64,000 nucleotides of DNA from Leptodontidium sp. MPI-SDFR-AT-0119 (taxonomy: Eukaryota; Ascomycota; Leotiomycetes; Helotiales; Leptodontidiaceae). Numbering within the stretch: position 1 is the first letter of the stretch; each line of letters begins with the position of its first letter. The stretch is from assembly GCA_020726505.1 (NCBI GenBank), contig JAHLEZ010000007.1, positions 2,852,001 to 2,916,000 on the forward strand. Direction: 5' to 3'. A model generated the notes under the pieces. The model saw nothing but the letters and a program-made list of their open reading frames with translations. It did no database searches and was not told the origin of the DNA. The position numbers and the translations under genes were made by a program. Positions 57,239 to 64,000 of the stretch are shown here, one piece after another.

Positions 57239-59276
57239 TACAGTCGGACCGCATCAAACACGGTAAATTTTTAGACTTTAAAAAAGTGGAGATATTTTTT
57301 AATCAAAAGTTGCGCCTTTAAAAACAATGTAATTTAGCCTTCTAGTTTTTTTTATTTTACTAAGTAATTAAAAAGTTATAGTCAAATATATTAAAAAAAA
57401 AATCGATTTTCAAAAAAATGGGTCCTTTTTCTTTGCCAAGGAATAACTTTTTTAATAAGACCCACAAAAGAAATCTAATAAGTGCATTTTACTCCTCTCA
57501 GTCGTGCACGTTTTTTAGATTAAAAAGTTTTTAAAAATGTTAAGGTTTACACTTTTTTTATTTATAGCTTTTAAGGCTTAAAAATTAAGCGAGTTGAAAT
57601 ATCTTCAACTTTCAACGTCAAAAAAACCTTTATTTTACACTCACAGCAGCCACCATATAACTACAGGCTTGGATACACTTATTATGGCTTCTTCAAAGCG
57701 AAATCGAAGCGCTACCCTCGCTAAATCACCCCCGGAATCGCCTATTAGGCCAATCACAAAGCGTTCTCGTTAAGAAACACTAGAATCCTCTACTACTTCT
57801 ACCACACTTCCCTTACCCTTACGACCTACAAAAACCACTTCTATTACTACGCCTACTACTTTTAATAGTAGTCAAGTCGACGAATCAGATTCCGAAGACG
57901 AAAATACGCTAGCTCTAGTGATTAGCGAACTAGAAAGCGAAGGAGGATCGGAGAGTGAAGAAGAAGATGATATTACTTGTAATAACGAGTATTTAGATCA
58001 AGATCTTGAAGAGCTAGGCCCGGATAGGCTAGACAGGGAGGATACAGACGAATCAGATGCTGAGAATAAAGTAAGCGAAGAGTTTAAACGCTCTAAGTAC
58101 TTTAGTCAGTCAGTTATTAATTTAGAAAGTAAACTTGGCTTCAAGTTACCTTCTGAAGTAATAACTACTTCTCGAACGTTTAGTATGTAATTTAATCCTT
58201 TATAAGTATATTAATTAACTTATATTTTAGTTCCTAAAGGCCCTCATCGAAGTAAATTAGCCCCTATCGAAACAAAGGGGTTAAATACTCAAAAGCGAGC
58301 TAAAGCTACTTAACGAGAGTTAAATCGTCAAATCTCGCTTCAAAAGCTCGCCAAAACACCTTCAATTATAAAGTCAACTACTCAACAATCTCTCTCTACT
58401 TTCTTTACGCTAAAACCACTATTACTACCTTTATAAGAAGATATATTCGAAGATATCGATTCTAGCGACGACGACGAAGATTCGGATTTTGACGCTCTAA
58501 TAGAGACAGAGTTTAAAGCCGAAGATAACTCAATTGAGTTAGACGATTTGAACGATATCGAGTTTCTTGATAATGGACGACGCGAGCTCTTATTAGACTC
58601 TTTGATTAGTGACGCTATTAATACGTCTCCAGAAGCCTCTTTTACGCCAAGAACTTATAGAGAGGTACTAGACTCGATTAAGAAACAAGTTAACGATAAA
58701 CAACTTCTTCTTCTACCTCGGCTACGCTTTGAATACTCGCTTATTTAATAATACGTCCAAAACCTCTTAAAAAAGAGTCCTCGTAGAGGTCGAATTGAAG
58801 CCTCTCTTCTAGTAGCTCAAAGTAATCATCTTACAGCCGATGGAATAACTCTTGCCCGTAAAATTAGAGCTTCATTCCTTTACTACCGCGCTTACGGATA
58901 TTTACCTATTGAAACCAGAGGAGGAAAACGTAAGAGTTGGTCTTATTTAGACAATGAAGACGTTTTTAAGGCTTGTAGAGCATAGTTATTAGCTCAAAAG
59001 CTCGCTACAGTCACTCCCAAAGGCTTTCGACACGCGCTTAATTCGGAAATCATGCCTCGCTTACTCGCTTCGGCTAAAAAGAGTAAGAAATCTCTTTTAG
59101 GAAAGACTACTGGTACACGCAATAAAGCCGGTAAAAAACCCAAGGAATGGAAACCTCTTAGTAAAACAGCCACTTATAAGTGGTTAAATCGTCTTAGATT
59201 TCACGCTACCGAGGAAAAGAAAGGGGTTTATGTAGACGGCCATGAAAGAGAAGATGTAATCGAGTATCGTCAAAAG

Positions 59277-59324
59277 GTCTGTTATACCTTCCCTTTTAGG
59301 AAGTATTTACTAATAATTTATTAG
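59277..59324 (+). repeat. Transposase intron 2, near-identical to intron 3
   Basis: A 48-bp GT-AG intron. From its fifth base it shares an exact 33-base core, GTTATACCTTCCCTTTTAGG continuing AAGTATTTACTAA, with the intron at 59832-59879. Only the two bases after the GT and several of the last 11 differ. Both interrupt the coding sequence at different codons. Confidence 0.85.
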
Positions 59325-59831
59325 GAGTTTCTACTACAAATAGCTCACTATCAATCGCTTACTACAAATTACGAAGAAGACGCCAATGGGGTATTACAAC
59401 CTATCACACTTGACCTACCCTTTAGAGAGAGAGAGCATGTTATCTACTACCACGACGAGAGCTGTTTCCACGCTAAGGAGTATTCTAAGCGAATTTGGCT
59501 TGACGAAAATCAACAAAAAATGCCTTCAAAGAGTAAAGGAGGCCTTATTCACTGCTCTGACTTTATAAGTCTTGAAGGGAGGCTTATGATTGGTTTAAAA
59601 GATGCTCGGGAAATCATTTATCCCGGTGGGCCACAAAAGACGCCTTATTGGGATACAAAGCAATTACTTGATCAAGTTAAGCGAGCTATTGATATATTCG
59701 AAGAAAAACACCCAAATAAGACAGCCGTCTTTATATTCGACTAATCAAGTGCTCACGCTAGCAAGGGAGACGGCGCTTTAAACGCCTTTACGATGAATCT
59801 TGGAGAGGGTGGAGCTCCTTTGCCTCAGAAG

Positions 59832-59879
59832 GTTAGTTATACCTTCCCTTTTAGGAAGTATTTACTAACTGACTTTTAG
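59832..59879 (+). repeat. Transposase intron 3, near-identical to intron 2
   Basis: A 48-bp GT-AG intron with the same 33-base core and the same length as intron 2 at 59277-59324. The branch-point-like TTTACTAA is included in the shared part. This repetition of an intron within one gene is discussed in the findings. Confidence 0.85.
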
Positions 59880-60715
59880 AATACAACTTTTCCTCCTGAT
59901 ATTAGCGAAGCTAAGCAAGCTCGTGGGCTAGTTGGGACTCTTCAAGAGCTTAATTATAAGGTCGAAAAGACTATTAAAGTAGCAATTGAAGGCCACCCGA
60001 ATAAGAAGAGAGTTAAGAAGACTATAACCGAAGAAGTCCCAAAGGGGATTAGGGCGATTCTTGCCGAGAGAGGCTGTTTACCGATTAGTAAGTAATTTCT
60101 ATTTATTAAGTTAATTACTAATAATTATAGGTAAAAATTGCCCTGTTACTAAGTGCTCTGGTGAAGCTAAGAAGAATTGTAACCTAATTTTATCTTGGCC
60201 TCCAAAAAAGCCTATAACTTGTTGCTTAACGAGAATTCTAGCCAATCACAAAGACTTTTTTAAGCAAAAGTCGGCGCTTGAAGAAGTATTATTAGCTCGA
60301 GGCCATAAGTGTTTATTTCTACCGAAATTCCACTGCGAGCTAAACCCGATTAAGATGTATTGGGCCTACTGTAAGAACCTATATCGACAGGTTTAGAAAG
60401 AGACGTTTCCAGAGGTACGTTATATAACTCTATTTTTATATATATATATATTAATTTATATTTTTAGGCTAAAGAAGCTTGTTTTAAAGCTTTAGATTCT
60501 TGTCCTCTTGATACGCTACGAAAGTATTGTAATAGAGCTTCACGCTTTATGGATGCTTATCGAAAAGGGCTTAACGTTAAACAAGCCGCTTAGTGTATTA
60601 AGAAACAGAGTGGCCATAGAACTATTTCGGAGATTATAATGAAGGAGTTTAATATAATTCCGGAAGCTAGGCAAGAAGTAGACGAACTAGCTTGATTGGT
60701 TAGATTTTGTATTTA

Positions 60716-60795
60716 TTTGCTAGCGCGGTAGCTAGCTCAGCAGTTATAAAAGTGCTTTATAAAGAGTAATAGTTTAAATCCGAATCAAGAATCTC
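60716..60795 (+). other. tRNA-like sequence downstream of the transposase
   Basis: GCGCGGTAGCTAGCTCAGCA resembles a tRNA start with an A box, and about 45 bases further GTTTAAATCC resembles a B box with GTTCGAATCC changed by C-to-T mutation. No clean cloverleaf could be drawn. It may be a dead tRNA, a tRNA-derived SINE piece or coincidence. Confidence 0.25.
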
Positions 60796-60799
60796 TCTC

Positions 60800-61637
60800 T
60801 CTGACTCTATAGAATCGTCGTCTAACTTAGCCTCTTCAAATGTAATAACTCCTCTAGCCTATTAATATAATATGCCCAAATCGTTATCAGCGGTCCACTT
60901 TTGCCCCCCTGTAATTACTTTAGCCTTAACCCTCTTTCTTACTTGTAATAAAGCTTTAATAAGCCTCTTAGAGCCTTCGGCAACCTATCCTACGTGATAC
61001 TTTACTACTATAGCTCCTTAAATAAAGAGGTAATAAAGAGATAGACCTAAAAAATAATAAGCTAATAACTTATTAATAAGTTAGTATATTAAGCGAGATT
61101 TTTAGATTTTTACAAAAAAAGAATATATTAGACAAAAGACGTAGTATTATACTTATAGCGTGGGGATTTTAACGCTAATAACTAATTATTAATACATATT
61201 AACTTATTATTTATTATTATAAGATATAATATTATATAATATAAGTGATATTATATAATAAATATTAATTATATTATTTTTAAACTTTTCTTAAATATAG
61301 AATTCTTTACATTTTGAATTTAAGTGGGGCTTATTAAAGATTCTAGAATTATTTTCTTATGAAAACTTTTATTTGGATTTATAATAAATTTAGAAGCAAA
61401 AAGTTTTCTAGAATATTCACTATAAGTTTTTTAAAACGTATATATAAAAAACAAAAATCTCCAAAAAAAATGGGTCTGCCAAGACATTACCTTTTTAAAT
61501 ACTTAAATTCGAAAACTAGCCCGATCGGGACAAAAAGTAGGTCTTTATAACGCTAGTAATTAGGCGTATATTTTGAATTAAACAGATTCTTTATAACATA
61601 TACTTTTTAGAATTACCGTGTTTGATGCGGTCCGACT
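60800..61637. other. AT-rich right flank of the transposon, no gene
   Basis: Low-complexity AT-rich DNA inside the 4.4-kb element, between the transposase and the right inverted repeat. It includes runs of TATAATATTATAT type. A 63-codon frame at 61359 is Lys/Phe/Ile-rich and probably chance. Confidence 0.5.
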
Positions 61638-61640
61638 GTA

Positions 61641-62627
61641 GAAGGCTACTACAAAGCCGATACTGAATGGCTTGACTTGATCGAGCTCGTAGCAGCATTC
61701 TTTCTATATATACTATTTTGGCTCTTTATTCTGTCATCAAGTTATACACTATTAATGCACCAACCTCCTCTGTCGTGCTTTCTAGGTCCTTTTTTCGTTT
61801 CAGCATTGCCCTCATCTTGCCAACCCTTTGGCTCATCCAGCCATCCCAGATGACGCTAGTGAGGCCACCAATGAGCATGAGCACCGGGAAGAGCCACAAT
61901 GCATTGTAACACAGACCGGCACAGGCTCCAAGAAGTACCAGGATACGGGTAAGCTTGTCTCTGATTGCTTTCTCTGCAAGCTGCACGGCGGCTAGTACAA
62001 CGATGCCGACGGTCGAGGCATTTAGTCCAGAAAGAAGGGCATAGACCGGCAAGGGCGAATCTCATTCATATACTAGACACCAAGAGAAAGAGCGTACATG
62101 CCGATTGCCCCAGGAATACTATAAATATGCATATGAGCTTCCTCATTGGCATGGATATTGTGAGTGTTAGGCAAGAAAGTCGCACAACTCACCTCCAGAT
62201 CCAAAAAAAAAACTAACAGGGTTAGGATGAAGCCAGCGTGTAGCAATGTAAGGCAGAAGATCATCTTCGTGCTCCCAGCTCCAGGGAGACCCTGGCATAT
62301 TGCAAATAGTTCCTGATACTGATGTTCAGTCGTTAGCCTAGGCTCTGGCTCAAAATGGATCTCTGTCGCGCTCCGTCCCGACTACAGAGAATTCGCGTAT
62401 AGAGATGCAGTACTACTCCGTAGACCCTCTTAGCACAAGGAAGATATATAACTCACAGTCTCCTGATCCACCAATTTCTGCTTTCCACCTTTACCATCCA
62501 CAAATCTTTGATGCAAGATCTGAAAATGCACTGGCGGGCCGCCAAACGCTGTAAAGCCGAGATCCAATGTGTGAAGGAAGACGTCAGCTAGTCGATTGGG
62601 GTTCTCACACGTGCTGTGCCAAGACAA
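61641..62627 (-). pseudogene. Chromate transporter (CHR family), 5' part
   Basis: Minus-strand exons encode the first CHR domain. They read VFLHTLDLGFTAFGGPPVHF and ILHQRFVDGKGGKQK, then after an intron (GTGAGTTATA...TATCAG) ELFAICQGLPGAGSTKMIFC and LLHAGFILTLLVFFLDLE. After a further intron come SIPGAIGMYALSLGV and VYALLSGLNASTVGIVVLAA. Just after SLGV the frame hits TAG and shifts by one base before LPVYALL, so the gene was damaged independently of the transposon. The first codons have no ATG; a short 5' exon probably lies above 62627. Together with 56521-57238 this makes one two-domain transporter. Confidence 0.8.
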
Positions 62628-62718
62628 TTATATGACGTGCGAAATGGCGTCCATGGCGTCGATTGTTTCCATCGCCATCGCCCCTTCATCCCATCGGATC
62701 CTGCTTTTCTCTCGAACA

Positions 62719-63000
62719 TCACTCATCGCCCCCTGACTTTACAAAGATATTACTATAGCATCTCAAATCGGATCCAGTGTCGCAGGCGAGTGCACTCCGC
62801 TCTTGCAAGAGTGGGTCAATTACAAGGCTCGCGCCATTGTCGACACCGTATTCAGAACTAGGATCGAAGTATCGTTTGTCAAGGATGCTGGGAAGTGCAG
62901 TGAGAGCAGTCCGGATAGCGTGTCGGAGGGGGGAGGTGATGATTATGCCAACGCGTCCGGCGTAAGGGAATGATTGATTGAGTTTTGCAGCTTGTTCAAA
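62719..63000 (-). pseudogene. Histidine phosphatase (phosphoglycerate mutase-like) fragment
   Basis: One minus-strand frame of 94 codons reads EQAAKLNQSFPYAGRVGIII, TSPLRHAIRTALTALPSIL, VIDPLLQERSALACDTGSDL and a short tail to TGA at 62719. The TSPLRxxxxTAL and DPxLQExSxxxCDTGS blocks are conserved in fungal phosphoglycerate-mutase-like proteins. The N-terminal RHG catalytic motif and the C-terminal catalytic His are both missing. The frame ends abruptly at 63000, where unrelated DNA begins. It lies close to the 5' end of the chromate transporter on the same strand. It is a gene scrap. Confidence 0.65.
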
Positions 63001-64000
63001 TAACGATACTCATAAAGGCGACGGTGTTATAAGTGAAGTGGGAGAGGATATCAGATTCTTCGACGCAATCTACTATAAAGATATACGCCTACTAATTATG
63101 CGCGGTCCCGACAGTAGAGGACGGAATATACTTACTATAAAAGTCACGATAACTCATCACAAAAAAACAAGAGGCGCCCAAAACCGTGAGTTAATTAATC
63201 ACCTCAAATATACGCTCTAAAAAGGGAATCAACAGATGCTTACAACGCGGTACTCTTCTTCACTAAAGTTAACAACCCGATCTCCTGTCCTATCACGCAC
63301 CTCGTAGCCTCGCCTGTGACGCTTGCTTTGTAAAGACAGCAATCACGTGTGACAGCGGCCTCACATATCAATACACGACATATGAAGATAACAAGAGTTC
63401 CTTAGAATCTACAACTAGGTAGAAAAGAAGGTAAGGAGAGAAGAGCTCTATTTACAAAGGGGGAGCGCCATGGGGCTAATTAATCTCGGTAAAGCTCGGT
63501 TAGCTGGCACACCGGAAATGAGGCTCTGGGCGCTCCCAATCGTCACATGGCCCTCTCTAATAACGCTTTTAAAGCTCCAATTCTAACAACAGGCACGAAT
63601 TCGAGCACAAGGTTTAAGACCCGGTCTTATACTCGCCGCTACACTAAAAGCAAGAAAATCTCAAGTTACCAATCTCTCGTCAAAATAAAAAAAGGGCTCT
63701 CCTATACTCTTAATACAAAAACTGCCTCAATCACCTCGTGCTTGCCATAGGCTTTAAAGAAAAGCTAACTAGCTACTGCTTTCGATATAAAACAGCCAAC
63801 ATTATTAATCGCAAGGTTGTCCGTGGCCTCGACGCAAAGACAGCGTTCGCTAACACAGACGTTCGTAATATCTAGGTACGACTACTAACGCCTTTTAAAA
63901 TCAAGTCATACGACACAACCCGAACTCAGCCGTCCACAATAAGTCTTTTATCAACAAGCGCGTACGATTTAACGTTCAATCTACCGTCCTTAAACGTCCC
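63001..64000. other. Unclassified, repeat-like sequence at the window edge
   Basis: A frame at 63547-63750 (FKTRSYTRRYTKSKKISSYQ) is basic and has no recognised family. Stops of TAG/TAA type follow, so it may be the start of a decayed retroelement Gag continuing past the window. A 9-bp hairpin stem GGGAGCGCC/GGCGCTCCC lies at 63461-63469 and 63529-63537. Confidence 0.35.

Larger units (their letters stand above)
57684..60695 (+). pseudogene. DDE transposase gene with five introns, mutated
   Basis: From ATG at 57684 (MASSKRNRSATLAKSPP) to a TGA at 60693, interrupted by five predicted GT-AG introns: 58183-58230, 59277-59324, 59832-59879, 60088-60130 and 60415-60467. An acidic N-terminal region is followed by a segment with RKSWSYLDNEDVFKACRA and KTATYKWLNRLRFHATEEK, a likely DNA-binding part. 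The catalytic core has YYHDESCFHAKEYSKRIWL (first Asp, about 59453), KTAVFIFD then SSAHA (second Asp, about 59738) and KFHCELNPIKMYWAYCK. In IS630/mariner transposases the last motif is NPIE; here it is NPIK, so the third catalytic residue is lost. TAA/TAG codons occur where CAA/CAG is likely. The copy is inactive. Confidence 0.8.
57241..61638 (+). mobile_element. 4.4-kb Tc1/mariner-type DNA transposon inserted in the chromate transporter
   Basis: Perfect 26-bp terminal inverted repeats start CAGTCGGACCGCATCAAACA and continue CGGTAA at both ends. They are flanked by TA on both sides (57239-57240 and 61639-61640). TA duplication and a transposase with an IS630/mariner-like DDE arrangement place it in the Tc1/mariner group, although 4.4 kb is long for that group. 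The interior carries one intron-rich transposase gene in plus orientation and AT-rich flanks. The near-perfect TIRs suggest the insertion is younger than many neighbours, yet the transposase is already mutated. Confidence 0.9.

Noticed and set aside
1..64000. CRISPR arrays, bacterial operons or rRNA genes
   Set aside because: No spacer-repeat pattern, no operon layout and no rRNA-like sequence; introns and families are fungal.

Overview
The window comes from the nuclear genome of a filamentous ascomycete (Pezizomycotina). Genes carry short GT-AG introns of about 45-70 bp. Recognisable fungal families are present (FunK1 kinases, fungal CorA-like proteins, an SREBP-type bHLH factor, a Reg1-like fragment). 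The retrotransposons are AT-rich and full of TAA/TAG codons where CAA/CAG would be expected, the pattern left by repeat-induced point mutation (RIP). The class within Pezizomycotina cannot be fixed from this sequence alone.

Layout. 1-3.3 kb holds a Baeyer-Villiger-type monooxygenase whose conserved C-terminus lies beyond an in-frame stop. 3.6-13 kb is a transposon graveyard: a hAT transposase remnant, a Ty1/copia pol remnant, a short Ty3-type LTR element and a solo LTR. 13-17.5 kb has gene relics, including a dead FunK1 kinase. 18.7-22.7 kb has an APH-family protein, a piece of an NCS-1/frequenin gene and a probable secreted, Kex2-processed cysteine protein. 24.5-28 kb is decayed DNA transposon plus another LTR copy. 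29.6-35.1 kb is the healthiest stretch: a coiled-coil hypothetical, a CorA-like membrane protein and an intact bHLH factor. 36-38 kb is a dead gene interrupted by a terminal-inverted-repeat element that itself received a solo LTR. 39-42 kb has a glycine-zipper-like gene (41.65 kb) and its dead paralogue (39.2 kb).

43-56.5 kb is the most unusual part. It mixes HLH-family genes and fragments, a second FunK1 piece, a hAT MITE, a G-tract MITE, and pieces that resemble Reg1, a Pho80-type cyclin and a Myb/SANT protein. 56.5-62.6 kb is a chromate transporter gene split by a 4.4-kb TA-duplicating transposon. The transposase gene of that element contains two nearly identical introns. The last kilobase and a half holds a histidine-phosphatase fragment and unidentified repeat-like DNA.

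How it fits together. Few genes look intact: the APH protein, the coiled-coil hypothetical, the CorA-like protein, the bHLH factor, the glycine-zipper protein and an HLH protein without a basic region. Much of the rest is duplicated pieces of normally conserved regulatory genes, carrying stops of the C-to-T type. This fits an accessory or repeat-rich, possibly subtelomeric, compartment where duplicated sequence arrives and is mutated. The two most interesting signals are a local family of HLH proteins, some lacking a DNA-binding basic region, and the repeated 48-bp intron in the transposase. Gene models are splice predictions by eye; no search was run.
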